From: Ascidia mentula
Lineage: Eukaryota > Chordata > Ascidiacea > Phlebobranchia > Ascidiidae
Assembly: GCA_947561715.1 (NCBI GenBank)
Contig: OX387205.1
Location: 11,723,001 to 11,787,000 of the forward strand
Reading direction: 5' to 3'
DNA length: 64,000 bases
Positions 1-11,350 of the stretch are shown piece by piece. The notes under the pieces were generated by a model. It had not been told where the DNA came from and did no database searches. It saw only the letters and a program-made list of their open reading frames with translations. Positions within the stretch are counted from its first letter, which is position 1. Every line of letters begins with the position of its first letter. Made by a program: the position numbers and the translations under genes.

Positions 1-134
1 CCCCATGTTAAAACTACCTGTAACAAAACCTGTTCTGGATATTTCATAAATTCCTCGGGGTTCACGAACCTGGGAACCACTTTCATAGACGATTCGAATA
101 CAATTGTCATGTGTTTCAAAAAAAGTTTGTTTAG

Positions 135-1558
135 ATCGCACGAGAACACGATTTGTTGATAATAGAAGACGATCCATATTATTATCTGCAATACACCGAG
201 GTTGGTATTTCCGTTATCACATATAAGTTACATGTATAAGTGTATGTAAGCTGTAAAGTATTTGAAATAAATTGCCTGCTCAAAATATCGTGAGTTTTCG
301 GTTAATCATTTAATACGACCCCGAAACCATTTTTTTGTAAAAATTCATTTTTTTTAGGAATTGGAGAGAAGCTACCAGTCCATTGATACTGATGGTAGAG
401 TGATCCGTTTAGATTCCGCGTCAAAGGTAAAGTTTGCCTATACTCTAGCTGGGAATACAAAAACATTTTCAAAATGTGTCTCTTTCCAGATTTATGATTT
501 GCTACGTTTACACAAAAAAATAATTTACTCAAAATTCACGTCAGAAATAAATAAAACGTGTTACTGTTTTCTAAAATATGGGCCAGTATCTTGGTCCTCA
601 GAATCAAAAATAATCCGTTGTTAGTGTTTTAAAATTCATTTAGGTGCAATAGTTTCGCTGATCGCTGCCTTTAATTAGGTGTTACGGTCATGTATATAAA
701 TTTAGCTTATTGCTCCCGGATATCGGTTTGGGTGGGTGACTGGACCGGATGCTGTCATACGAGAAATAGTGGAGGCTCAACAAACCAACAGCATGTCGAT
801 ATCGAGCTTATCCGAAGTAAGTTTGCGAAAATTTGGATTCATATAATGATTACCTATATTTTAAATGAGCAGAACCCATTTGAGTTTCTGACTCACATGA
901 ACTCGTAGTGACTGTGATCATGGTACGTATATTTATAAATTTTCTAGGTGCTTATGATCAAGCTGTTCAACCTTTGGGGAATGGAAGGATTTCACCAACA
1001 TATTACTCATCTCCGAGAGCATTACAAGGCCAGCAAAGACAAGACAATCGATCTAATACAAAAATATCTATCCGGTAACAAAACATCCTAGCCATTGTAA
1101 TATACGTAATCTATGGAATTTTTTGTTTGGTTTGCAGACTTGGTGGAGTGTAATTCGCCAAAGGGGGGAATTTTTATTTGGCTGAAGCTAAAAGGCGACA
1201 AGAACTCCATATTCTTATCCGACATGGAGTTTTGCGAGAAGCACGGGATTTTCGCAGTGCCTGGCATTGATTTCGCATGCGACAGAAAAAAAACCTACTC
1301 AAATTTTCGTATCTGTTTCACAGCAACGGATAAACACGAAGAGGTAAAAGAAAACAATTTTTTTAACATTGGTTGTTTTACAGCCCTTGTTGTAGATAAG
1401 CAAGGTTAAAATTTCAGCGTACGTCGCGCAAAGCCATCATTGGTTCACATAAGAGAGCCTATATTTGTGTGGCGTATTTTTTCCCGTTTAAATGTGGTTG
1501 TTTATTTCAGGCAATCAAGCGCTTGAAATCATTGCTGGGAGAGGGGATTGGACGATGA
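135..1558 (+). CDS. PLP-dependent class I/II aminotransferase, 3' part of gene (aminoadipate/kynurenine aminotransferase-like)
   Basis: Six exons splice in frame: 135-200, 358-426, 706-816, 948-1074, 1138-1343 and 1511-1558, giving about 208 C-terminal residues up to a TGA. The first visible exon has the cofactor-site motif IIEDDPYYYLQY. Exon 2 ends in RVIRLDSASK, whose Lys is the expected Schiff-base lysine, and exon 3 opens with APGYRFGWVTGP. PKGGIFIWLKL and the substrate-carboxylate arginine in NFRICFTA follow. These match the fold type I aminotransferases around AADAT and its fungal relatives, which move amino groups from aromatic or aminoadipate-type substrates to 2-oxoglutarate. Substrate and mitochondrial versus cytosolic location cannot be judged because the N-terminal part lies outside the window. 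It is unrelated to the transporter cluster that follows. No break is seen. Intron donors and acceptors are GT..AG throughout. Confidence 0.88.
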
Positions 1559-1625
1559 TTATCTGTGAGAAAAGTGCGACCTAAAACTACAACATTTATG
1601 TGTAAAAACTGCTCTCCCTAAGAAA

Positions 1626-1631
1626 ATTAAA
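1626..1631 (+). promoter_or_regulatory. Likely polyadenylation signal (ATTAAA) of the aminotransferase gene
   Basis: An ATTAAA hexamer lies 68 bases after the stop codon. It is a common variant signal, but the cleavage site itself cannot be seen. Confidence 0.4.
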
Positions 1632-3283
1632 CATGTTTGTAATTGTATACTTTCTATAAAAACTTACAGTGTAGCTGCAAGGTATAATATATAATGTAAT
1701 AGATGTTTTGGTGTTGTGATTAGTTGCGGTTATGTGTCTTCTAAAACTGTCTTCAGATACAATTGTTAATATCGAGAGTAATCAACTATTAAATGCAAAT
1801 GAACATGGAGTTCTGGTTTGATGATGCTGTTTGAAACAAGAATGTATCAGTAAATGTGCTAACTGAAATGTGACGTAAACATTCATACGATTGCACTTAA
1901 CAGTACTGTGGCTACACCAGTGGGAGCTGCTACAACCAACAGGGATTTTTTAAGATGAAGATAAAAAAAAGGATTTCATCGTTTAAACACGCTTTTATGA
2001 AATGATTTATTTGCGTCGTTTTTTGACCAAAGACTCTTGGTGATTACGCATATCCCTTGCATTTAAAGTTTAGAGGAGAAAGTCATGCTGCGTTATTACT
2101 GACGTAAGCGTGGTGATAGCTTTGTCCCCAGCCCGTAAAGTTTGTTTGGTGCATGTTTTGATTGATTGCTTGTCTCATATGCACTTTCAGCATAGATGTA
2201 ATACAGTCCTCTAGCCATGCCACGCGGTTGTTATTTAAAATAGTCCTCTAGTTCCATCTCGCGGTTGTTATTCAAAAGATTCCTCTGGCTCCACCACATG
2301 GATGTTATTTAAAATAGTCCTCTAGATCTTCCACATTGATGTCATTTAAAATAGTCCTTTGGCTATTCCACACTGATGTCATTCAAAATATGAGTATAAT
2401 TTTATAATATATAATATCTAGCTCAAAACACTCTTAATTACGCACTAACAATTGCAAATGCATCTGTGCTCAATAGTAAAATCGAAGTTGATGCATTACT
2501 GATGGCTTGCCTTATGACGTAACTTAAAATACATTATGACAGAGAAATACAAGGTGGGCATTTCCCATCGTCAATACTTACTTCATTAGAAACATTGATA
2601 TGCACTAAACATTTATTTAGTAATTTATCTTGTCATCAGCCTTCGAATTTTTACCGTAAATATCCTAAGCAAACATATATGCCTTATATAGCAACACGGA
2701 AAGCACGTAGCTAACAGTAGTGCACATAACACGTTGATATGTTGTTATCAAAATTTGCAACACGTTTTCCCAAAACTGCCGTGTTGTTTCCGAGGAACAC
2801 ACGTGTTGTGCGCAGATTTTCGCGCAAAAACACACACTGCCGTGTTAGAAATAGAAATCAAGCGTATTGTTTTCACTCAGTGCTTATAAACCAAGTGTGT
2901 GATTTAAACACGTTGCAATGCCAAAACAACAAGTAGAATTTTTACGCAAAATTTTGCAATATTAGGTGTATCTCCTATAAAATAATTAAGATTCAGCCAA
3001 CCGCGTTACATAGGGTTCTCCATCATTATTCTTGACGAACGAAACTCGTACATGTTACACGTATCAAAATGTTGATCGCCTTGACACAGCAGCGTGAACT
3101 TTTTCTAAGACACCAGAATCAGAAAAGGGGTAGAAAATACAGACTATTAAAAACATTGGGTTTTGGCTGTTGTCATCCGGTTACCAAGAAATTCTCAGTC
3201 AGACATTTCAACAAAGTTCTCACGTGAATTACAAGTTCGAGGAATGGTATAGGCCCATGTAAATCGAGACCCGATGCAACCAC
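1632..3283. other. Intergenic stretch between the aminotransferase gene and transporter gene A
   Basis: This AT-rich stretch shows no supportable gene. It contains a short minisatellite (listed separately) preceded by a block with 'gattgcttgtctcatatgca' that recurs near other transporter copies (for example around 19290, 21030, 27730, 36970, 44630 and 53580). The 65-codon open frame near 2739-2936 resembles no known protein and has no conserved counterpart. Confidence 0.6.
2204..2390 (+). repeat. Short degenerate minisatellite, about five units of 37 bp
   Basis: About five units begin AGTCCTCTAG and end TTATTTAAAAT, with variable centres. They are the same family as the large arrays at 8710-10517 and 19361-20898. 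The first unit carries the CACGCGGTTG variant that is typical of the reverse-oriented arms of those arrays. Confidence 0.8.
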
Positions 3284-3303
3284 GTTATGGTCTGTCAGTT
3301 CTT
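3284..3303 (+). promoter_or_regulatory. Conserved upstream block of gene A
   Basis: The block GTTATGGTCTGTCAGTTCTT lies about 230 bases before the ATG. Near-identical blocks occur upstream of B, C, D and the truncated copy, and are not seen upstream of E, F or G. Its conservation amid diverged sequence suggests a promoter-proximal element, but no transcription start is visible. Confidence 0.4.
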
Positions 3304-3529
3304 TACAGTTTTAACGACTGAAGCTTGCACGTACTGTCAGTTCATTACAGTTCAACGGTAGAAGCTAGCACGCAAACCTATTCATGTGAACATAGCTGCT
3401 GTTAATAGCAATGAATGCCAGTCGTAGTTATTAATTGCAGCAAAGCCCAGTATATTACATCAACTTTTGCCTTATGTTTAGTAACTTTAGAAATTAGTTG
3501 CCGTTCAAAGTTGGAACAAATTTAGAATC

Positions 3530-6500
3530 ATGATTGATTTTGATGTGATTTTATCCAAACTTGGTGGAATGGGAAGATACCAAATATTATTAATAATATT
3601 GGTGTCTTATAGCAGTCTTCCGGTTGGCTACAACACTACTGCGCCTGTGTTTCTAAATTACACCCCAGATTATAGGTAATTATTATAGATTATAGGTAAG
3701 AACCAGAAAAATTATGGCACGGAGTTATAAAATACCATCAAGTTTGTTTTGGTCGCATTTTTGTGTACCAGGCCATATATACAGGGTATGATTTCAAATC
3801 ATATTCGACTTTGTTATTTTTAGGTAAACTTACCCACCTGAAAGTTATTATGCTAATTATTACGAGCAAACGTTGCGAACAATGCTGTGCCCATAATCAA
3901 TACTGTGAACTACATAACAGTTCCGACTCAGCGCCTAGAAAAACCGACAAGTAAATGCAGACACACGAAAAACAAGGACTGAACTGTCACGTGATAACAG
4001 CCATCTATAAAGGTCCACTGCAGAGACGTCATAATGTTAGATGAGTCGATCTGCAGTGCGGGCCTAGGTGTTAAACCTTGTCTGTTGCAATTTACATTTA
4101 TATTCTGTGCTCTTCAGAAGTACAATACTACAGTACAAAAAGTTTGGCCCCAAAAGTTTTTTAGCGTCAGTGGATTTGAAGCATATTGTTGAAAACACCC
4201 ACTCACTTTCTCAACCAATTATTACGCCAGATATGCCAGACGAAAAGAACAAATATTAATTATTTTGTCATAAGCATATTACCGTACAGATTTTTTGAAA
4301 ATAATGTAGGCTAAATATGGAGTCTTCAAAGTACCTAAGAAATTTAAATGAAGTACTTCACAGAACGCGGACAAATGTTTGCGCCAAAAAATCTGTTTCT
4401 TCACTAATGTATATTTTTGTTAATGTTTACGTTTCGAACAATTTTTTAAGACATTTAAATAGTGGTTGCGTACACCTGTTCACGGTGTGTTAGCTGTATG
4501 TGCAACTTTGGTGAACTTACCGAGTCTTTTGTCTTATTCTGTGCTCGTAGCCTTCTAAACCTTGGTTTTATCGGTGCCCATGCCATTTTATTTCTTTGCA
4601 TATTGTTCTTACGCGTAGTTGCTTTTCTTCGCAAAAATAAATATGATTTGATTCTTCTTGTAGCCCAACTCTTGGAACTATTTTTGCGAAGCGGACCCCT
4701 GACAGAATTTTATCATATTTGCGTTTTTTGGTAGATGCAAGATCGGCAACACAAATTGCACCAATACATTAGGTGAAGAGGATATACTCAACACAACAAC
4801 TCCACAAAAGGATGATGGTACCTACAACTATTGCTTCAGGTATAGTGGTAGCATGTCGGAAAGGTGATCAATAAAAGCCTACAAAAAACAACTAAATTGT
4901 GACATTTAGAATAAGACAAATATGACTAAATTAATTTTTTTTGTGTTTATAATTACCAACATATGATTCTGTCTGTCATGCAATTGCATGAAACACCTCT
5001 ACACTGCCTGATTACTGTTAGAGATACCCCATGTATATATGTAAAGGTTGCCCAGTAAGTTGTGTACCAGTATTCTGACCACAATATAACCCATTCATCT
5101 GTTCAGCTTGTGTAGCTCAATTGGTAGAATGTTGGGCTTGGTTATCTCCAGATTGTGTGTTCTAACCTTACCTGGTGCTTGATTTTTCAGAAAAAAAGGA
5201 GCCAGAGACATGGTCATTTATTTGTATTATTGTTTTTGCAGATATCAATACAAAAATGCAAGCACCACTTTAAATGAATGCTTCAATTACTCTACACCTG
5301 TGATAAAATGCGACGAAGGATATGAATATGATCGAAGTACCTTCAGTGAGACTGTTATCACTGAGGTTGTCATGTCGGATTATATACAAATAACGTTACA
5401 CTTTGAGCTTTTGTAATTTAAACACTTTGTTCTGACCATCTTTGATCTCAGCAAGTTTTACATTAAACGAATGCCTATATACATGTGTAGCCAATAACCA
5501 CTCCAATCAGTCACTTACCAAAACACGTCCATCCGCTCACTAATTTATGGACTGCTCATACATCATTCTCAATGGGCCAGTCAAAACACACTCGCACACA
5601 ACATGCCTGAATAAATAAATGCAAAAACGATATGCAAAGTTGCTACACATGTAACATGTATCTAAATAGTGGTTTGTATCTAAATATTTGTTTTGCTTTC
5701 ATTATGGCATATCATATTAGTTTTTCTCCTTTAGTTTGACCTTGTTTGTGATGATGCTTGGCTCGACTTTTTGGCAACATCAATCTTTTTGATTGGAGAT
5801 TTGTTTGGTGCAATTGTATTTGGATATATTTCAGACAGGTATGTACATTTATTTTTCAAAATGAAATTTTCTAGAATAATATTCTTTGTGTTGGTAATAT
5901 GTAAAAAGTGCATTTTCTGTTTAATGATTATTGTACTAATATTGTGATTAGATTTGGCAGAAAATTTACCATGATTATAACAGCTGCTTTCTGGTTTATG
6001 GCTTTGCTTGGGTGCTATTTTGTTCATAACTTTTGGCTCTTTGTCTTGTGCCGATTATTTGCTGCTATCTTTGGATCTGGTATCTTCTTGTCCAGCTTTG
6101 TGTACTGTAAGTTTTCTTGGATGTTTCCTAATTAATTTATTTTGTTTACAGTAACTTATTACAAATTATATATTTTTAAAAAATTGTAAACACAAAAGCT
6201 GCAAACAAAGTGCATGTATATTTTAAAAGTTCTAGTTTATTTTTTGGCTATTTTCGCTTAGTATTAGAAATTACTTCCACTCAATGGAGAACACTGGTTG
6301 GAATCAGTTTTCAACTTGGCTATGCAATTGGGTACATGATTTTGTCTGGGATTGCTTACCATTGGAGCAACTGGCATGACATGCAGGTGGGACACACGAA
6401 AATGATTCAACTTGGTTCAAGTCTTAATAATGTCTGGAAGGAAAGTTAACAAATTTGTTTTTAGCTTGTAATGACATTGTTTACCCTTCCGTTTGCACTT

Positions 6501-8537
6501 TTTCTATTTGTTATACCCGAATCACCACGATGGCTTTTCTCTATTGGAAGAAATGAACAAGCTAAAGAGGTTGTGTATTGTTTTTTTGTTCTATTGTTGC
6601 AATGAAATATGTAAAAAAGTGACTTAATAATGTGTATTATTTGTTTGTTTTAAGATGATAAGGCAAGTATTTTATGTTTATCATTTAAACTAGATAACAA
6701 GAAAAATTGCAAAGTACAATAAAGTAGAATTAGATGAAAGTACATTATGGGCAGAGGCGGAACAATCTGGTAATGTTTACGAGGTAAATTTTTGAGTCAA
6801 CCATGCATATACAGATTTTGGTAGAACTGTTGTTATTTTCAGGAAAGTGAAGAAAACAAAACCTATTCGTCAATTGATTTGTTCCGTACTCCGAAAATGA
6901 GAATAATCACCATTTTGGTTATACTTAACTGGTACGTGAATTGACACGAGTAACTTGGTCTTGCTTGATTCCAGGTCGTACTTGGTTCCAGGTGAACAAG
7001 GTTTCATGCCAGGTATATTGCATTCATTACATTCTTGTTTCAAACAGGTTTGTGAATGGATTAATATATTATGGAATTTCACTTAACGTTGGCTCTCTAC
7101 ATGGAAACATATTTATGAACAACACTTTAAGTGAGTATATCATTTGGTAGTTTATACAACATTGTAGTTAATTCTACATTTATTGTTTCACATTTCATTT
7201 AACACATTTACTGATTACACAAAATATAAAAGCGATTTTCTACTCAAGAAATTTCATACTTGACGTTTTGTGATGTTTTTGCATCCTGATCTATACACTA
7301 TTGTTGATAAATTCATAGCACTTTATTTTCAGATGGAGTTATGGAAATTGGTTCATACATATTTATAATTGCCTTAATGGACTGGACTGGTCGTCGCATA
7401 ATGCTTGCATTTATGCTTGTGTTTGGTGGAGTGACTGTTTTGTGTGCAACCATAGTTGATCATTATGCTGGAAACAACCAAGGTGTTCATTTGAAAACTG
7501 CTATGGCCTGATTTACATGTTTTTCCTTTTTATATACTGCTCTTCCGCACTTTCTATGGCACGAGAAAATAACAGTGCTTCCATTCAGGCCTTCAGACCT
7601 TGAGTGTGGCATTTGCCATGGCGGCAAAGATAGGAACTTCTGGTTCATATGCAGTTATCCACAATTTTGCCACTGAACTCTACCCGACAGTGGTCAGGTA
7701 CTCTTCACTGTTAACTTCTGATTTTTAACCTTGTTCTTGTCATTGCCCCTTTGAAATTACCAACCAGTTATTGCACATTTTTCTGATACTTGTATGTAAC
7801 GAAGTATTTGTATGCTGTGACTGCCAACGAGATATCTCAGTATACAGGACATGAGCACAGAAGTTTAAATACGTTCTTCCCACTGATCACTCTTTGTTAG
7901 TAATAGAATCTTTCCGATTTTGCAGATCAAACTCTGTTGCTGTGGGATCAGTCGGTGCTGGATTAGGAAGCATTATTTCGCCCTTTGTGATAAGCCTACA
8001 ATCACACTTACCTTGGTTACCGAATGTGATATTCGGTGTATTGGCGCTCCTCGCCGCCGGTACGGTGACATTATTACCTGAAACCAAAAACATCGATATG
8101 TTTGAGACTCTTGAAGACGCGGAGTTATTTTACGCGTCCAGAAATGTGGGAAGCCTAGATGCCATCCGAGCGACCATTAACCGAAAGTAAGTATTCTGTG
8201 CAACAAGAAGGAGGCATCTGTCATTGCACTGATGTCAATGGTATTTCTAAACATATCTTTAGTTTTGTTTGATTAAATCTCTGCCATGTCATTGCACGAT
8301 TTTATTTAAGTTGTAACGGTTGTCTAACTAGTTCAAGGTAAACTAAACCACAGTCTTACGTTCTACCAATAAAAGGATTGTTTAACGATTTGTATTCAGT
8401 TTAACTAACTGTCTTACGTTGTACAAAATCTTCACTTAAATAGGGACAGAACGACGCCACAAGAAAATGAAAGCACGACGAGGCATCCCCAGAGCGGGGA
8501 ATATGACAACCCGGCACTCGATGGAACCGAACTATGA
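3530..8537 (+). CDS. Gene A: SLC22-type (organic ion transporter) MFS protein, intact, 579 aa
   Basis: Fourteen exons splice in frame: 3530-3675, 4735-4839, 5242-5365, 5735-5838, 5952-6106, 6262-6386, 6465-6569, 6694-6783, 6843-6931, 7048-7130, 7333-7482, 7589-7697, 7926-8186 and 8444-8537. The protein starts MIDFDVILSKLGGMGRYQ and TM1 follows. A Cys-rich extracellular loop (about 35-125) carries sequons at N35, N43, N56, N68, N89 and N99. The MFS loop 2-3 motif is SDRFGRK (158-164). PESPRWL (271-277) and the repeat motif DWTGRR (392-397) follow, then ELYPTVVR (455-462). All are SLC22 hallmarks of 12-TM plasma-membrane uniporters or exchangers for organic ions. The cytoplasmic tail ends GTEL, a type I PDZ ligand. 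The exon 1 donor is duplicated (GTAATT at 3676 and GTAAGA some 18 bases on). Substrate is unknown. This is the only intact copy on the + strand. Confidence 0.93.
3760..4734. other. Intron 1 of gene A
   Basis: This stretch holds non-coding sequence shared, in corresponding orientation, with intron 1 of B (about 16780-17000) and the truncated copy (about 29750-30000). It therefore predates the duplications. No separate gene is seen. Confidence 0.55.
5106..5208 (+). repeat. tRNA-derived SINE in intron 2 of gene A
   Basis: A box A-like stretch (TGTAGCTCAATTGGTAGA) is followed about 35 bases later by a box B-like GTGTTCTAACC, and then by a short tail with AAAAAAAGGAGCCAG. Both Pol III boxes are degenerate and no clover-leaf with a proper acceptor stem forms, so it is a tRNA-derived repeat, not a working tRNA gene. 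A related copy lies in intron 2 of gene C in the same orientation relative to the gene. Confidence 0.6.
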
Positions 8538-8591
8538 AAAACGTCCATTGTTCGAGATATTAAATTGAAACTACAAACTAACCCCGCATAA

Positions 8592-8597
8592 AATAAA
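8592..8597 (+). promoter_or_regulatory. Polyadenylation signal AATAAA of gene A
   Basis: AATAAA lies 55 bases after the stop, inside a 3' UTR block (ACTACAAACTAACCCCGCAT) that is recognisable downstream of several copies. Confidence 0.6.
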
Positions 8598-8709
8598 AAG
8601 TGTTTCCGAACGCGACACGGCAAGTTTGATCATAGACGCCGACCGATTGATTGTTTAGCAAGCACACATTTACTGCGTCAATCAAGTTTGATAGCACAGC
8701 TAGTGCACA

Positions 8710-9998
8710 TCCTCTAGGTCCACCACACGGATGTTATTTAAAATAGTCCTCTATCTCCATCATGTGGATGTTATTTAAAATAGTCCTCTATCTCCATCAT
8801 GTGGATGTTATTTAAAATAGTCCTCTAGCTCCACCACACGGATGTTATTTAAAATATTCCTCTTTCTCCACCACACAGATGTTATTTAAAATAAACCTCT
8901 ATCTCAACCACACGGATGTCATTTAATATAGTCCTCTATCTCCACCACAGGGATGTTATTTAAAATAGTCCTCCATCTCCCCACAGGGATGTTATTTAAA
9001 ATAGTCCTCCATCTCCCCACAGGGATGTCATTTAAAATAGTCCTCTATCTCAACCACACGGATGTGATTAAAAATAGTCCTCTATCTCCACCACACGGAT
9101 GTTATTTAAAATAAACCTCTATCTCAACCACACGGATGTCATTTAAAATAGTCCTCCATCTCCCCACAGGGATGTTATTTAAAATAGTCCTCCATCTCCC
9201 CACACGGATGTTATTTAAAATAGTCCTCTATCTCCACCACAGGGATGTTATTTAAAATAGTCCTCTATCTCCATCATGTGGATGTTATTTAAAATAGTCC
9301 TCCATCTCCCCACAGGGATGTTATTTAAAATAGTCCTCCATCTCCCCACAGGGATGTTATTTAAAATAGTCCTCTATCTCCACCAAACGGATGTTATTAA
9401 AAATAGTCCTCTATCTCCACCACACGGATGTTATTTAAAATAGTCCTCCATCTCCCCACAGGGATGTTATTTAAAATAGTCCTCTATCTCCACCACACGG
9501 ATGTCATTTAAAATAGTCCTCTATCTCCCCACAGGGATGTTATTTAAAATAGTCCTCCATCTCCCCACAGGGATGTTATTTAAAATAGTCCTCTATCTCC
9601 CCACAGGGATGTTATTTAAAATAGTCCTCCATCTCCCCACAGGGATGTTATTTAAAATAGTCCTCTATCTCCACCACACGGATGTTATTTAAAATAGTCC
9701 TTCATCTCCCCACAGGGATGTTATTTAAAATAGTCCTCTATCTCCCCACAGGGATGTTATTTAAAATAGTCCTCTATCTCCACCACACGGATGTTATTTA
9801 AAATAGTCCTCTATCTCCACCACAGGGATGTTATTTAAAATAGTCCTCTATCTCCATCATGTGGATGTTATTTAAAATAGTCCTCTATCTCCACCAAACG
9901 GATGTGATTAAAAATAGTCCTCTATCTCCACCACAGGGATGTTATTTAAAATAGTCCTCTATCTCCACCACACGGATGTTATTTAAAACAGTCCTTTA
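8710..9998 (+). repeat. Minisatellite, forward arm of palindromic array 1
   Basis: About 35 tandem units alternate between a 37-bp form (AGTCCTCTATCTCCACCACA then CGGATGTTATTTAAAAT) and a shorter form with TCCCCACAGGG in the centre. They run forward and stop near 9998. An open frame read through the units is a by-product of the repeat and is not a gene. Confidence 0.95.
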
Positions 9999-10517
9999 TT
10001 TTGAATAACAACCGCGTGGTGGAGCTAAAGGACTGTTTTTAATGACAACTGCATGATTGAGCTAAAGGACTATTTTAAATAACAACCGCATGGTAGGGCT
10101 AGAGGACTATTTTAAATAACTACCGCATAATGGAGCTAGAGGACTATTTAAATAACAACCGTGTGGTGGAGCTTGAGGAATATTTTAAATAACAACCGCA
10201 TAATGGAGCTAGAGGACTATTTAAATAACAACCGTGTGGTGGAGCTTGAGGAATATTTTAAATAACAACCGTGTGGTGGAGATAGAGGACTATTTTAAAT
10301 AACAACCGTGTGGTGGAGATAGAGGACTATTTTAAATAACAACCGTGTGGTGGAGATAGAGGACTATTTTAAATAACAACCGTGTGGTGGAGATAGAGGA
10401 ATATTTTAAATAACAACCGTGTGGTGGAGATAGAGGACTATTTTAAATAACAACCGTGTGGTGGAGATAGAGGACTATTTTAAATAACAACCGTGTGGTG
10501 GAGATAGGGGACTATTT
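9999..10517 (-). repeat. Minisatellite, inverted arm of palindromic array 1
   Basis: About 14 units of the same family run in the opposite direction (TTTTAAATAACAACCG then TGTGGTGGAG). At the turning point AACAGTCCTTTA faces TAAAGGACTGTT around a spacer of about 27 bases, so the array can fold back on itself. The half nearest the centre carries older variants (GCATGGTAGAG). The half nearest gene B is nearly uniform. Confidence 0.93.
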
Positions 10518-10811
10518 GTTATTATTCTCCGTTTGTTTTTTTCGATCCCTTGCAGTAGTTCTGTGAAACCAATTTTTGTCACACTGGTTCCATCAAATTT
10601 AAAAGTTCCATGCAGGTCAATAGAACCATAGAATATTAAAACATGGAATGGAAACTCTTGTTTTAGTATTCTATGATGTTACATAATATTAACAACATTA
10701 AATACTGTGTTGCACTGAAATATCCCGCTGATCTAGCCTATAGGCTACATTTATGTATAGAGAGCGTGTTTTGGAAAGTGTATGTTTTTCTTTCTGTGTG
10801 ACAAAAAACTG

Positions 10812-10896
10812 ACAAGACTGTTCTACACCAATAATATTAGGAATATTTGGTATCTTTTTCCACCAAGTTTGCATGAAACCATATCAAATTTAATCT
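10812..10896 (-). pseudogene. Relic of SLC22 exon 1
   Basis: Read on the minus strand, this stretch still resembles exon 1 of the transporters ([14 protein letters not shown]). It has lost the initiator ATG and has an in-frame stop. Sequence on its upstream side (to about 11000) also matches the 5' flank of other copies (GCTGCAATTAATTGC). It lies between array 1 and the 3' end of gene B, so it is the stub of another copy. Confidence 0.7.
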
Positions 10897-11350
10897 TTGT
10901 TTTGTTTTAACTATTTTTCGCGACAATTTCCACAGCTCTTAATTTTAAGGCAAAAAGTTGCTGCATTATTTTAGGCTTAGCTGCAATTAATTGCTACGAC
11001 AAGAATTTTTACCTGACTTAAGAATTGCAAGGATAACAACAACCAGAACGCATAATTTAAAAACTAATAAAAATTGTTTGTTTCATGCGCACTACTGTGG
11101 TTTCAGCCTACTACTGGAGGTTCAATGTAGATTGTTGTTTACGCAGTTACACCAGGGTTGCAGTTTATTTCCGCTACAAAAACATTTTATGTCTTTAAGG
11201 ATGTATGATAAACATATTTTTGTCGTCAAACGTCAAAATATCAGGTATGTTGCTTGCAATTAGTTGGGCTGTATATATAACAACTTTTTAATATCAACTG
11301 GGGTTAGTTTGTAGTTTTATGTTAATATTTCCAACACGATTTACGTTTTT

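Noticed and set aside
5106-5172. Functional tRNA gene
   Set aside because: Box A and box B resemble a tRNA, but the acceptor stem does not pair and the B box is off consensus. It is better as a SINE head.
9501-9692. Repetitive protein (FKIVLYLPTGML units)
   Set aside because: The frame is a by-product of minisatellite units whose length differs between copies. It is not kept elsewhere in the array.
8710-10517. CRISPR-like array
   Set aside because: There are no unique spacers between conserved repeats. Whole units are tandem and variant, which is a minisatellite in a eukaryotic genome.
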